Assembly (NCBI GenBank): GCA_003159675.1
Contig: PLQC01000126.1
Coordinates: 1 to 59,706 of the forward strand
DNA length: 59,706 bases
Direction: 5' to 3'
DNA from: Limisphaerales bacterium
GTDB lineage: Bacteria; Verrucomicrobiota; Verrucomicrobiia; Limisphaerales; BOG-1460
In this document: positions 1-9,714 of the stretch, one piece after another
Position numbering within the stretch: position 1 is the first letter of the stretch
Layout of the letters: each line of letters begins with the position of its first letter
Notes under the pieces: generated by a model
Database searches by the model: none
Told to the model about the DNA's origin: nothing
What the model saw: the letters and a program-made list of their open reading frames with translations, nothing else
Translations under genes and position numbers: made by a program

Positions 1-1100
<1,100 letters not shown>

Positions 1101-1134
1101 TTAAGGTGATGGTGGATTGTTGAGAGTTGAGCGA

Positions 1135-1428
1135 TCAATCGATGACCGCGAGGACATCGTCCGAGCCGAGGATTCTGTATTCCTTGCCGTCGAGTTTGAT
1201 TTCGGTGCCGCCGTATTTGCTCACGAGCACGCGGTCGCCTTTTTTGACTTCAAACGGGACTTTCTTGCCGTTGTCGTCGGTTTTGCCGGTGCCGAGCGCC
1301 ACGACGACGCTTTCCATCGGCTTTTCCTTGGCGGTGTCAGGGATAATGATCCCGCCCTTCTTCAGTTCCTTCTCTTCGACCGGTTCCACAAGAATCCGGT
1401 CGCCGAGCGGTCTAACGTTTAGAGACAT
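1135..1428 (-). CDS. groS: Co-chaperonin GroES (10 kDa)
   Basis: The product is the heptameric lid that caps GroEL during folding. The 97-residue protein begins [16 protein letters not shown], carries the mobile-loop region [15 protein letters not shown], and ends with the expected [17 protein letters not shown]. The track extends the ORF to 1470 with a TTG start (MIRLKTTTT...), but the ATG at 1426-1428 gives the family length and N-terminus and is preferred. No strong Shine-Dalgarno precedes that ATG; the upstream leader is T/G-rich on the plus strand. It sits between dnaK and groEL on the same strand, so all three may share heat-shock control. No CIRCE inverted repeat is visible in the 143 bp upstream gap. 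Confidence 0.96.
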   Translation of the reverse strand: MSLNVRPLGDRILVEPVEEKELKKGGIIIPDTAKEKPMESVVVALGTGKTDDNGKKVPFEVKKGDRVLVSKYGGTEIKLDGKEYRILGSDDVLAVID

Positions 1429-1571
1429 ATTAGGTTTTGGTTTGGTTGTTGTCGTTTTTAATCGAATCAAAATCCCGCCGCACCCGCGGAGGGTAAATGT
1501 TCTACGCCGCGACCACCGGGCCCGCGGCCACCCGCCGTTTTCGCCGCGCGTCCACGCAGACGTTCATGGCC

Positions 1572-3521
1572 TTACTTCTTCTCATCGACGACTTCGGCGT
1601 CGATGATGGGACCCTCGTCCTTCTTGCCGTCTTCGGGCTGCGGGCCGCCGTCTTCGGGACCGGGCTGTGAGCCCGGCTGGCCTTTTTGCTGTCCGGCGCG
1701 CGCCTTTTCGGAGGCGGCCTTGTAAAGTTCAGTGGACACGGCCTGCCAGGCTTCGTTCAGTTTTTCGCTGGCGGACTTGATGGCCGCGGAGTCGCTGCCC
1801 TTGAGGGCTTCCTTCACGTCCGCGACAGCCTTTTCGATCTTGCTCTTGGAGTCGCCGGAGATTTTCTCGGCGTTATCCTTGAGCATTTTTTCGGAGCGAT
1901 ACACCGAGCTGTCGGCTTCGTTGCGGGTTTCGACTTCCTCGCGTTGCTTCTTGTCGTCGTCGGCGTGCGCTTCGGCGTCCTTGCGCATCTTCTCGATTTC
2001 ATCTTTCGAGAGGCCGCTGCTGGCGGTGATGCTGATCTTCTGCTCTTTGCCGGTGCCAAGGTCCTTGGCGCCGACGTGAAGGATGCCGTTGGCATCGATG
2101 TCAAAGGTGACCTCGACCTGGGGCACGCCGCGCGGGGCGGGCGGGATGTCGGTGAGGTGGAATTTGCCGATGGTTTTGTTGTCGCGGGCGAACTGGCGCT
2201 CACCTTGCAGCACGTGGATTTCGACGCCGGGCTGATTGTCCGAGGCGGTTGAAAAGATTTCGGATTTGCGGGTTGGGATCGTGGTATTACGCTCGATGAG
2301 TTTGGTGAACACGCCGCCGAGCGTCTCGATGCCGAGCGAGAGGGGAGTCACGTCGAGCAGCAGGACGTCCTTGACCTCGCCTTTGAGGACGCCGCCCTGG
2401 ATGCCGGCGCCGACGGCGACGACTTCGTCCGGGTTCACGCCCTGGTGCGGCGGTTTGTTGACGAGCGAATGGGCGGTTTCGACGACGCGGGGCATGCGGG
2501 TCATGCCGCCGACCAGCACGAGTTCGTCGATTTTATCCGTGGCGATGCCGGAATCTTTGAGGCAGTTCTTGACGGGTCCGATGGTGCGTTCGAACAAGTC
2601 ATCGCAAAGCTGTTCCATTTTCGCCCGGGTCAGATTCTTGCTGATGTGTTTGGGACCGCCGGCGTCGGCGGTGATGAACGGCAGGTTGATATCGTATTGC
2701 TGCGAGCTGGACAGGGCGATTTTGGCCTTCTCGGCTTCCTCCTTGATGCGCTGGAGGGCATCGGGCTGCTTGCGCAGGTCCATTCCCTGCTCCTTCTTGA
2801 ACTCATCGAGAATCCAATCCATGATGCGATTGTCCCAGTCATCGCCGCCAAGATGGGTGTCCCCGTTGGTCGCTTTCACTTCGAACACACCGTCGCCGAT
2901 TTCGAGGACGGAAATGTCGAAGGTGCCGCCACCGAGGTCATAGACGGCGATTTTCTCGTCCTTCTTCTTATCCAAGCCATAGGCCAGGGAGGCTGCGGTG
3001 GGTTCATTGATGATGCGGAGGACTTCGAGGCCGGCGATTTTGCCGGCGTCTTTGGTGGCCTGCCGTTGCGAGTCGTTGAAATAGGCGGGAACGGTGACGA
3101 CCGCTTGTGTGATTTTCTCGCCCAGCCGCATTTCGGCGTCGGTTTTGAGTTTGGAGAGGATCATGGCGGAGATTTCCGGCGGGCTATAGAGCTTCGCTTT
3201 GCCGTTCTCATCGACCTCGACCGCAGCGTCGCCATTGGAGGCGCGGACCACCTTGTAGGGGACGCGCTTGATTTCCTCCTGGACCTCATCAAATTTGCGG
3301 CCCATGAAGCGTTTGATGGAATACACGGTGTTGCGGGAATTGGTGACGGCCTGGCGCTTCGCAGCGTCGCCCACCAAGCGCTCACCATTCTTGGTGAATG
3401 CCACGACGGACGGCGTGACTCGCCGGCCTTCGGAGTTCTCCAGGACGACCGGCTCGCCGCCTTCCATGACGGACATGCACGAATTCGTTGTTCCCAAATC
3501 AATACCAAGTACTTTTGCCAT
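1572..3521 (-). CDS. dnaK: Molecular chaperone DnaK (Hsp70)
   Basis: A 649-residue Hsp70, full length for DnaK. The ATPase domain opens with [13 protein letters not shown], followed by the phosphate-2 motif [15 protein letters not shown] and the adenosine motif [11 protein letters not shown]. The substrate-binding domain carries [17 protein letters not shown] and a charged lid; the C-terminus is P/G/Q-rich and ends EVVDEKK, matching the DnaK EEVD-like tail. It refolds and disaggregates proteins in the cytosol with DnaJ and GrpE, neither of which is in this window. A good ribosome site (TAGGAG, about 6 nt before ATG) supports the start. It heads the dnaK-groES-groEL block. A second, more divergent Hsp70 lies at 55029-56996. 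Confidence 0.98.
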   Translation of the reverse strand: MAKVLGIDLGTTNSCMSVMEGGEPVVLENSEGRRVTPSVVAFTKNGERLVGDAAKRQAVTNSRNTVYSIKRFMGRKFDEVQEEIKRVPYKVVRASNGDAAVEVDENGKAKLYSPPEISAMILSKLKTDAEMRLGEKITQAVVTVPAYFNDSQRQATKDAGKIAGLEVLRIINEPTAASLAYGLDKKKDEKIAVYDLGGGTFDISVLEIGDGVFEVKATNGDTHLGGDDWDNRIMDWILDEFKKEQGMDLRKQPDALQRIKEEAEKAKIALSSSQQYDINLPFITADAGGPKHISKNLTRAKMEQLCDDLFERTIGPVKNCLKDSGIATDKIDELVLVGGMTRMPRVVETAHSLVNKPPHQGVNPDEVVAVGAGIQGGVLKGEVKDVLLLDVTPLSLGIETLGGVFTKLIERNTTIPTRKSEIFSTASDNQPGVEIHVLQGERQFARDNKTIGKFHLTDIPPAPRGVPQVEVTFDIDANGILHVGAKDLGTGKEQKISITASSGLSKDEIEKMRKDAEAHADDDKKQREEVETRNEADSSVYRSEKMLKDNAEKISGDSKSKIEKAVADVKEALKGSDSAAIKSASEKLNEAWQAVSTELYKAASEKARAGQQKGQPGSQPGPEDGGPQPEDGKKDEGPIIDAEVVDEKK

Positions 3522-3708
3522 AAAATGCTCCTAAACAGGTTCTGTCGGGACATATTCAGCATCGGCAATGCCAGAATGGAGACACGTTGCATTAACTGCT
3601 AATAAACAACGTGTTAGAAGTGAATTTCGTGATTCTATAAGGAGTCATTTATGCGCCAGCATGGCGCACCTTGGCGCTTCTTGTGACACTTGGCGCTGGC
3701 ACAGCCCA
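3522..3708 (-). promoter_or_regulatory. Upstream region of dnaK with repeated TGGCGC motifs
   Basis: This gap of 187 bp precedes dnaK. It contains an inverted repeat GCGCCAgcaTGGCGC (3653-3667) and two direct copies of CTTGGCGCT (3670-3678 and 3689-3697), 19 bp apart start to start, so three TGGCGC hexamers and one inverted one lie in 45 bp. A TTATAGAAT stretch on the minus strand nearer the gene could be a -10 element. No CIRCE element (TTAGCACTC-N9-GAGTGCTAA) or HAIR motif was found. A role as a heat-shock operator is inference only; the repeats could also belong to the end of the GH26 transcript. Confidence 0.4.
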
Positions 3709-5349
3709 TCAAGGAGTCGCTATCCTGTAGAATCTCTGGGAAAAACCGGAGGCTTGATTGTCAGTGAAATTGAATACGCCTCCGGCGAAGGACGCGTTGG
3801 TCAGCACCGACCAAGCGGCAATCGGCTGCGCCAGGTCGGTCGAGGCCAGCACATGATAAGTGGAGCCCCTCGGACCGGTGCCGTTCAACTGGAAGGCACC
3901 GGCGATCGAAGGTCCGGTGCTCGTGATAACCGGCGGCACGGCGTTGAGTTCATCGAGAGTGATCACCTCTGGCGACTGGTAAATCCGTGTCAGGGTGGCG
4001 ATGGGCGCGTCTTCGATGTAAGATCCAGTCCAGGGCGAGAAATAGGACCACCAGACACCAAAGACATGCATCCGTTCCACATCGGGCACGCCGCCAAACT
4101 CGGTCAGCGCGAGCAGTTTGACCCCGTCAAACTGGGGTTTGAGTGCCTGCCAGTCAGTCGACAGCGCGTCCGTCGGGTCGGCGGGGTAGGCGTCCACGCC
4201 GACGATATCGACGACGTCATTGCCCGGGTACCAATCGGGGTCTTCATTGGCCAAAACCCAGATGAGGTTGTGGAGGTTGTGATAGGTGGTCAGCCGATTG
4301 AAGAGCAGACGCCATAGTTGCTTGAAGGGGCCGGGGCCTTTGGCTCCCCACCAGAACCAGCCGCCGGAGGCTTCATGCAGCGGGCGCCACAGAACCGGAA
4401 TGTTGTTGGAGGAAACCTTCTCCAACTGCACGGCGATCGCATCGATATCGCGCAGGATGAGCGAGTATTCAATCGAATTGGTGTTGGCCAGCGCCGCCGC
4501 GACGTCAAATGTCGTCGCTGCGGTGTAAAAACCACTCCACCACGGTTCGCTGGCGGTGTTAAGGAGATTGGTGGGGGCGTTCCAGTGCCAGCAGAACCCC
4601 AGCACGTGGCCGGCGCTCTGAAGGGCGATATAGCTTTCCGTGTAGTTCGCCGGCATGCTGCCGTACTGCACGCGGCTGGGGGAGTAATCGATCAGATCGC
4701 CTTCCACAATCGCCGGTTTGCGTCCGGTCTCCCCTTGGATATAGCTGATCTCAGACGAATCGTGCTGGCCGGCCCACGTATGCTGGCCGTAGTCCGACAC
4801 CAGCGCTTTCATCAGCATCCGAGCGGCGAAAGTAGCTTGAGTATCCACCAATGTGGCCGGCACTGAAGCGGGCGGCGATGGCGTCGGCACGGGAGTGAGG
4901 CTGACGGCGTCGATTTCGTACCAACTCCAACCTCCGCCGATCTGGAGCGTATTGACGCCGGCGATCACTTGCACGAGGCCGGCGTCGAAACTGGCGAAGG
5001 CGCTGTTGGACGGGAACATGCCGGAGAAGCCGTGACCGTTCATCGAGCCGGCGAATCCCTTTTGACCAAAGGGTGAGCGAAACCGGATGACAAGATCGTA
5101 CAGGCCCGGCGTGCCCGTGAAACTCCAATTGATCGTATCGTTGGTGCTCTGGAGGCCCGTGACATAGCCGGTGCCGGAGTAGCCGGGTACGGCGGTGGTC
5201 ACGTAAGCGAGGCCGGTTAACGTGGCGTTTTCGGCTTCCAACACGATGGCTTGGGCGCAGGCGCCGATGCAGAAGAGCGCGAGCGCCGCCAGCAGGCTTA
5301 GCAACGCGAAGGTGCGCTTGGGGCAGCGGGGCAGGGTGTGGGTAATCAT
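3709..5349 (-). CDS. Secreted GH26 beta-mannanase with N-terminal carbohydrate-binding module
   Basis: A 546-residue predicted exported glycoside hydrolase. The ATG at 5349 gives a classic signal sequence (PKRTFALLSLLAALALFC); IGAC at 28-31 could be a lipobox, so surface anchoring is possible. Residues about 35-152 (IVLEAENATLTG ... GGGWSWYEIDAVSLTP) form a CBM35/CBM6-like beta-sandwich, followed by a P/T/S linker. The catalytic domain has the GH26 signatures GQHDSSE, WRPLHEASGGWFWWG (acid/base about E326) and LTEFGG (nucleophile about E417). The C-terminal 80 residues (YHVLASTDL ... FYRIATP) resemble the sorting or adhesion tails of verrucomicrobial secreted proteins. It hydrolyses beta-1,4-mannans outside the cell. 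The longer track start (5463) lacks a plausible signal at its N-terminus. Confidence 0.9.
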   Translation of the reverse strand: MITHTLPRCPKRTFALLSLLAALALFCIGACAQAIVLEAENATLTGLAYVTTAVPGYSGTGYVTGLQSTNDTINWSFTGTPGLYDLVIRFRSPFGQKGFAGSMNGHGFSGMFPSNSAFASFDAGLVQVIAGVNTLQIGGGWSWYEIDAVSLTPVPTPSPPASVPATLVDTQATFAARMLMKALVSDYGQHTWAGQHDSSEISYIQGETGRKPAIVEGDLIDYSPSRVQYGSMPANYTESYIALQSAGHVLGFCWHWNAPTNLLNTASEPWWSGFYTAATTFDVAAALANTNSIEYSLILRDIDAIAVQLEKVSSNNIPVLWRPLHEASGGWFWWGAKGPGPFKQLWRLLFNRLTTYHNLHNLIWVLANEDPDWYPGNDVVDIVGVDAYPADPTDALSTDWQALKPQFDGVKLLALTEFGGVPDVERMHVFGVWWSYFSPWTGSYIEDAPIATLTRIYQSPEVITLDELNAVPPVITSTGPSIAGAFQLNGTGPRGSTYHVLASTDLAQPIAAWSVLTNASFAGGVFNFTDNQASGFSQRFYRIATP

Positions 5350-5720
5350 ACGGCGAATTGGCCTGTTATCATTTTGGCGGACCCAACGCGTCGCGGCAAG
5401 CCAGATCGAAGTCCGTAATGTTGCCGATTGGCTTCTGTGGAATGATAGCAGAAAGACCGGCACCCATAACCGGGAGAATAATCACCAATGCTCCAAATTG
5501 CTCACCTTATTCTGGCAGTTTTGTCACCGTTTTTGCTCCTCTTGGAGTTTGAGTTCATCCAAGGTGACAACCGTCGGCGAACGATAGACGCGTGTGACGG
5601 TGGCTGCAGGCACGGATCAATGATCCGCATGCTCAAGAGTGTGAGGCTGAGACTTCCCGGCCAGCGGAAGGATTTCGTGAAGCAAGCCTTCATGAGATCA
5701 CGGGCGGCCCTCCCCTCCAG
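5350..5720. other. Gap between mannanase and pyrE, holding a GH26 remnant
   Basis: The 371 bp gap contains the promoter side of the mannanase gene, the decayed GH26 fragment at 5524-5616 (listed separately) and a perfect palindrome CGGATCA-a-TGATCCG at 5613-5627 exactly at the upstream end of that fragment. The ORFs drawn here on both strands (for example 5488-5724 +) have no recognisable content. I see nothing else. Confidence 0.5.
5524..5616 (-). pseudogene. Decayed C-terminal fragment of a second GH26 mannanase
   Basis: Read on the minus strand, 5616 to 5524 encodes SVPAATVTRVYRSPTVVTLDEL followed by KLQEEQKR and a stop. This aligns with the intact neighbour's segment DAPIATLTRIYQSPEVITLDEL. 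The shared pattern A-T-x-T-R-x-Y-x-S-P-x-V-x-T-L-D-E-L is too long to be chance. An in-frame stop (TGA) lies just upstream at 5617-5619, no start codon is available, and the homology ends at the palindrome. It is therefore the 3' end of an older mannanase copy lying in tandem, upstream in the transcription direction, most of which was lost between here and pyrE. Confidence 0.75.
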
Positions 5721-6287
5721 CTAATTGCTTCCCGGCTTGACCGGAGGAGTGCTGGCCAGATCGGGCGGCAATTTGTCGGCCTCGAACGCCTCGACAGCCA
5801 GCGACAAAAGGCTCAAAAACGAGACGCCCAGGTTGACCCGGCCATTGGAGCGGTCCACAGCAGCGGCTACTCCCAGCACCAGGCCCTGATTCTGTCGCAC
5901 GATCTCGATGGTTTCCTGGACGCGACCGCCCTTGGTGACGACGTCCTCCACGACGAGAATGCGTTCGCCTGGGGCGATTTTGAATCCGCGGCGCAGCACG
6001 AGTTTGCCTTCTTCCTTCTCGGCGAAGATGAACCGGGCGCGCAATTGGCGGGCGACCTCCTGGCCGAGGACCAGGCCGCCCATGGCCGGGGCGATGACGG
6101 TGGCGGGGTCCAGGTGCCGGACCTTGTCCGCGAGGGCAGCTCCGACCGTTTCGACGATAGGCATTTGTTGAAGGGCCAGGGCGCATTGAAAATACTGACG
6201 GCTGTGGAGTCCGCTGCGAAGGATGAAATGGCCTTCCAGGAGCGCGCCGGTATCGCGAAAAATCTGCAGCACTTCATCTTTGGTCAT
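5721..6287 (-). CDS. pyrE: Orotate phosphoribosyltransferase
   Basis: A 188-residue type I PRTase that joins orotate to PRPP to make OMP in pyrimidine synthesis. The PRPP-binding loop is ERILVVEDVVTKGGRVQE (hydrophobic run, ED, V, TKGG), and the start of the fold shows GHFILRSGLHSRQYFQCA, the OPRT substrate-binding segment. The ATG at 6285-6287 (MTKDEVLQIF) is preferred; the track's 6302 start is a TTG five codons earlier. The gene stands alone: the mannanase remnant lies downstream and a repeat-containing gap upstream. Length is slightly short of the E. coli enzyme but normal for this type. Confidence 0.93.
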   Translation of the reverse strand: MTKDEVLQIFRDTGALLEGHFILRSGLHSRQYFQCALALQQMPIVETVGAALADKVRHLDPATVIAPAMGGLVLGQEVARQLRARFIFAEKEEGKLVLRRGFKIAPGERILVVEDVVTKGGRVQETIEIVRQNQGLVLGVAAAVDRSNGRVNLGVSFLSLLSLAVEAFEADKLPPDLASTPPVKPGSN

Positions 6288-6458
6288 GGTTGAGAGTTTC
6301 AAGTCTCAGGTGCCAAGGATCAAGCCTTTGTAGCGACGGTCAGTGACCATCTCCGCCGGCACGGCCCCACGCCCCCTCGGGTGCCATGGTTGTCGAGGTG
6401 CCAACCACTTCTGAGCCGTGCGGCCGGTCACCGTTTAGCGATCGTCCTGCGCCCTCCT

Positions 6459-6500
6459 CCGACCGGCGAGGCGCCGGTCGGAACACGCGAAGGCGCGTGT
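6459..6500. repeat. Double-hairpin palindromic repeat (REP-like)
   Basis: Two perfect hairpins stand back to back: CCGACCGGCG-agg-CGCCGGTCGG (6459-6481) and ACACGCG-aagg-CGCGTGT (6483-6500). No T-tract follows, so it is not a standard intrinsic terminator. It lies between the divergent genes pyrE and the HELTH membrane protein. A structurally similar module occurs at 59669-59706. Together they suggest a dispersed REP-like family; mobilisation machinery is not visible in this window. Confidence 0.7.
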
Positions 6501-6583
6501 GCTCCCCAATTCCAACTGCATCGATCTGACTCAGCACCTCTTTCTTCTGGCTTCAGGATTCTGAATTCTGAATTCTCATCGCC

Positions 6584-7237
6584 GTGCCGAAATGGGTTAA
6601 AACCATCGTAGCCACCTTGCTGTTGCCCGCCTGTATCGGGGCGGTGATGGCTCTGTGGCGGGTGATTCGTGCCAGCGGCAGCGCGGACACGACCTGGGTG
6701 CCGATGCTCGCCGGGATGGCGTGCTGGGCGGTGGTTTATCTGCTTCTGCCCAAACCGATGTGGGTGTATGTCTTCGGCCACGAGTTGACGCATGTGGTGT
6801 GGACGTGGGTTTGCGGCGGGCGTTTGAAAAAATTCCGGGTCACGTCCGATGGAGGGCACGTGGTGGTGACCAAGACCAACTTCCTGATCGCGCTGGCGCC
6901 TTATTTTTTTCCCTTTTACGCGATTCTGGTGGTGGGTGCATTTGTCACCGGCCGGTTTTTCTGGAATTGGCAGACTTACACCGTATGGTTTCATCTGCTG
7001 TTGGGCGCCGCGTATGCGTTTCACGTGACATTGACGGGGCACATTTTGAAAACGGAGCAGACAGACATCACGCAGCAGGGATATTTATTCTCGGCGGTCG
7101 TGATCTTTTTGGGAAACGCGGGTGTTTTATTGCTGGCCATCCCGCTGCTCGCGGCGCAGGTGAACGTGTTGATGGCGCTGCGCTGGTGGCTGGGATGCAC
7201 GGTCGAGGTGTTGCAGGGAATGGGAAGAATGCTCTAA
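6584..7237 (+). CDS. Polytopic membrane protein with HELTH zinc-binding-like motif
   Basis: A 217-residue membrane protein starting at GTG. Hydrophobic segments fall around residues 8-26, 40-56, 96-118, 126-148, 160-185 and possibly near the C-terminus. Residues 66-70 read HELTH, an HExxH motif directly after a hydrophobic stretch (VYVFGHELTH). Family M50 intramembrane metalloproteases place HExxH in just this setting, but I do not see the second M50 motif (N/LDG). It could be a small M50-like protease or an inactive relative; the function is otherwise unknown. The neighbouring PtsN-like gene is 123 bp downstream on the same strand. Confidence 0.72.
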   Translation: MPKWVKTIVATLLLPACIGAVMALWRVIRASGSADTTWVPMLAGMACWAVVYLLLPKPMWVYVFGHELTHVVWTWVCGGRLKKFRVTSDGGHVVVTKTNFLIALAPYFFPFYAILVVGAFVTGRFFWNWQTYTVWFHLLLGAAYAFHVTLTGHILKTEQTDITQQGYLFSAVVIFLGNAGVLLLAIPLLAAQVNVLMALRWWLGCTVEVLQGMGRML

Positions 7238-7360
7238 ACACCCTCCGAAATTGATCCCGTTGCGGCCCGTTTGAAGAGCTTCGAAGTGATTTTGGTGATA
7301 ATTCTGTCTTGAAATGGGTGCCGGCTTCAGGCGAAATGCACCGTCGGACAATCCGACGCT

Positions 7361-7825
7361 ATGGATTTAGGCGATATTCTGACGAAAGAGCAAATCATCA
7401 TTGATCTGCAGGCGACCGACCGCTGGCAGGCGATTGATGAATTAATCAACAACCTGGTAGCGACGGGGAAAATCAGTCCCGAGCACCACGACGCGATTTC
7501 GGCTGTGGTGAAGAAGCGCGAGTCCTCGATGAGCACGGGGATCGGGTTTGGGATTGGCATTCCGCACGCGTCCACCGATTTGATCGGGGAGGTGGTGGGC
7601 GCGCTGGGGCGTTCGTCGAAGGGCGTCAATTTCGACGCGCTCGACAATCAGCCGGTGAATCTCGTCATGCTTTTCCTGGTGCCGCAAGGCCAGTTTCAAA
7701 AGCATCTTCACACCCTGGCCAATATTGCCAAGCTCCTCCATCGGGCCGATTTTCGCCAGGCCCTGGAACAGGCGCCCGATGCCGAGGCCATGCTCAAAAT
7801 CATCAAGGAGCATGGAACGAAATAA
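7361..7825 (+). CDS. PTS EIIA-type protein (PtsN/fructose family)
   Basis: A 154-residue single-domain EIIA protein. The phosphorylatable histidine lies in GIGFGIGIPHASTD (H69), the standard PtsN/FruA EIIA signature, and the C-terminal helix LLHRADFRQALEQAPDAEAMLKIIKEH is also typical. Such proteins accept phosphate from HPr or NPr; the stand-alone PtsN form is usually regulatory (potassium, nitrogen or stress control) rather than a sugar transporter part. No EIIB or EIIC is nearby, which favours the regulatory role. It is followed by a long inverted repeat and then argS. Confidence 0.87.
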   Translation: MDLGDILTKEQIIIDLQATDRWQAIDELINNLVATGKISPEHHDAISAVVKKRESSMSTGIGFGIGIPHASTDLIGEVVGALGRSSKGVNFDALDNQPVNLVMLFLVPQGQFQKHLHTLANIAKLLHRADFRQALEQAPDAEAMLKIIKEHGTK

Positions 7826-7828
7826 TCC

Positions 7829-7917
7829 GTTACAACGCTAAAACGTTGGATCGTTCGTTCGCGCTTTGCGTCTTCCGCCGCTTGCGTTGTAGCGATTCAA
7901 CGTTTTAACGATGTAAC
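7829..7917. repeat. Imperfect long inverted repeat between ptsN-like gene and argS
   Basis: Two 27-nt arms (7829-7855 and 7891-7917) match as inverted repeats at 23 of 27 positions, around a 35-nt centre. Both arms contain AACGTT-type cores (AAAACGTT/AACGTTTT). It fills nearly the whole gap and stops 6 nt before the argS start. It may be a small non-autonomous insertion or a structured leader for argS; no T-run marks a terminator. Confidence 0.6.
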
Positions 7918-7923
7918 GATTTC

Positions 7924-9714
7924 GTGCTCCCCCACAAGCTCATCGAACAGAGTCTGCAGCGGGCGGCTTCGGCCGTGCTGCCGGACGCCGATGTTTCCGC
8001 GATTCTGGTGCGCCCGTGTCCGGACCCTAAATTCGGGGATTACCAGACCAACGCGTTGATGTCGCTGGCCAAAGCGCGGAGAATGAATCCGCGGCAACTG
8101 GCGACGGATGTCCTGGCACGGCTAGAGGTCGCTGACTTGTGCGAAAAAGTGGAGATTGCGGGTGCCGGCTTCTTGAACTTCCGGCTGAAGGACTCGGCTC
8201 TGGCAAACGCTCTGCAGGCGGCGGCGCGGGGCGAGCACTTGTTTTTCGATCCGGCCGCCGCGGCGCGGACGATCGTCCTGGATTTCAGCTCGCCCAACGT
8301 GGCCAAGCCGATGCATGTGGGGCACATTCGCTCGACGATCCTCGGAGACAGCCTTTCGCGCACGCTGCGGCTCCTCGGGCACCGTGTGATCACCGACAAC
8401 CACATCGGGGACTGGGGCACGCAGTTCGGGATGCTGCTGGTGGGGTGGAAGACGCTGCTGGAGCGCGCCGCACTGGAGCGCGAACCGCTGTCGGAGATGG
8501 AGCGGATTTACAAGGCGATCAGCTCGCAATGCGATCCCGACAAACCGGGTTACGATGCCGCCAGGCATGAGGCCGCGCGGCGCGAACTGGTGAAACTTCA
8601 GCAGGGCGACGCCGAAAACCTCGCGATCTGGCGCGAGATGATTCAATTGTCGCAAGCGCAATTCGACGCGATCTACGGCCGGCTCGGGGTGCAATTTGAC
8701 CACACCTACGGCGAGAGCTTTTACCACCCGCGCCTTGGGCAGACGGTGGACGATTTGATGTCCAGGGGCATTGCGCGGGAAAGTGAAGGGGCGAAGTGCG
8801 TGTTCAGCGACGGCACCCGGCCGCCGAAGGAAGATCCCTTCCTCATTCAGCGGGACGGCGAATGGCAGCCGAATCCGCAGTTGATCCAGAAGCGCGACGG
8901 CGGGTTCAACTATGCGACGACCGATCTGGCGACGATCGCTTACCGGCTTGAAATCTGGCATCCGCAGGAAATCGTCTATATCACCGACGGACGCCAACAG
9001 CTTCATTTCCAGCAACTATTCGCCGTGTTTCAGCGCTGGCATCTGGAGATGGCGGGCAAGCTGAAGCTGGCTCACGTCTGGTTCGGCTCGATTCTCGGTG
9101 AAGACGGCAGGCCGCTGAAAACGCGCTCGGGCGAGAATGTGAAGCTCTCCGAGCTCCTCGACGAAGCGGAGGAGCGGGCTTTCAGGCTGGTTTCGGAAAA
9201 GAACTCCGATTTGCCCGAAGCCGAGCGGCGTGAAATCGCGCGCGTGGTCGGCATTGGCGCGGTCAAATACGCCGATTTATCGCCCAACCGCCAGAGCGAT
9301 TATGTCTTCAGTTGGGACAAGATGTTGGCGCTGAATGGCAACACGGCGCCGTATCTGCAGTATGCCTATGCGCGCATCCAAAGCATCTTTCGCAAGGGCG
9401 ACATCCAGAGCCCGGCCTCCGGGATGCCGCCAGGGGCCCTGACACTTTCGGCGCCGGAGGAGCTCGCGCTGGCGAAGCACCTTCTCAACTTTGGCCTGAC
9501 GCTCGAAGCCGTGGCCGACGAATATCGCCCGAATTTCCTGTGTAATTACCTGTATGACCTGGCCGGGCAATTCACGCGGTTTTACGAGAACTGTCCGGTG
9601 CTCAAGAGCGAAGGCTCGACCCGCGACAGCCGTCTGGTTCTCTGTGACCTGACGGCAAAGGTTCTGAAGCGAGGCCTGGGCGCCCTCGGGATTGAAATCC
9701 TCGAACAGATGTAA
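7924..9714 (+). CDS. argS: Arginyl-tRNA synthetase
   Basis: A 596-residue class I synthetase charging tRNA-Arg. The N-terminal ArgRS domain (to about 90) is followed by the catalytic core with FSSPNVAKPMHVGHIRSTILGD, where HVGH (131-134) is the HIGH motif, then DNHIGDWGTQFG. The usual KMSK loop is replaced by a variant near EDGRPLKTRSGENVKL, as is common in ArgRS. The C-terminal DALR anticodon domain includes LQYAYARIQSI and ends EILEQM. Translation begins at GTG 7924. The last 113 bp overlap, on the other strand, the extended tail of a PEP-CTERM gene, so the stop of argS is intact and the neighbour is the altered partner. Confidence 0.97.
   Translation: MLPHKLIEQSLQRAASAVLPDADVSAILVRPCPDPKFGDYQTNALMSLAKARRMNPRQLATDVLARLEVADLCEKVEIAGAGFLNFRLKDSALANALQAAARGEHLFFDPAAAARTIVLDFSSPNVAKPMHVGHIRSTILGDSLSRTLRLLGHRVITDNHIGDWGTQFGMLLVGWKTLLERAALEREPLSEMERIYKAISSQCDPDKPGYDAARHEAARRELVKLQQGDAENLAIWREMIQLSQAQFDAIYGRLGVQFDHTYGESFYHPRLGQTVDDLMSRGIARESEGAKCVFSDGTRPPKEDPFLIQRDGEWQPNPQLIQKRDGGFNYATTDLATIAYRLEIWHPQEIVYITDGRQQLHFQQLFAVFQRWHLEMAGKLKLAHVWFGSILGEDGRPLKTRSGENVKLSELLDEAEERAFRLVSEKNSDLPEAERREIARVVGIGAVKYADLSPNRQSDYVFSWDKMLALNGNTAPYLQYAYARIQSIFRKGDIQSPASGMPPGALTLSAPEELALAKHLLNFGLTLEAVADEYRPNFLCNYLYDLAGQFTRFYENCPVLKSEGSTRDSRLVLCDLTAKVLKRGLGALGIEILEQM

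Noticed and set aside
1429-1571. CIRCE element upstream of groES
   Set aside because: No TTAGCACTC-N9-GAGTGCTAA pattern is present, nor before dnaK.
2445-3602. Plus ORF of 385 codons across dnaK
   Set aside because: Open by codon composition on the strand opposite to a certain gene; no family content.
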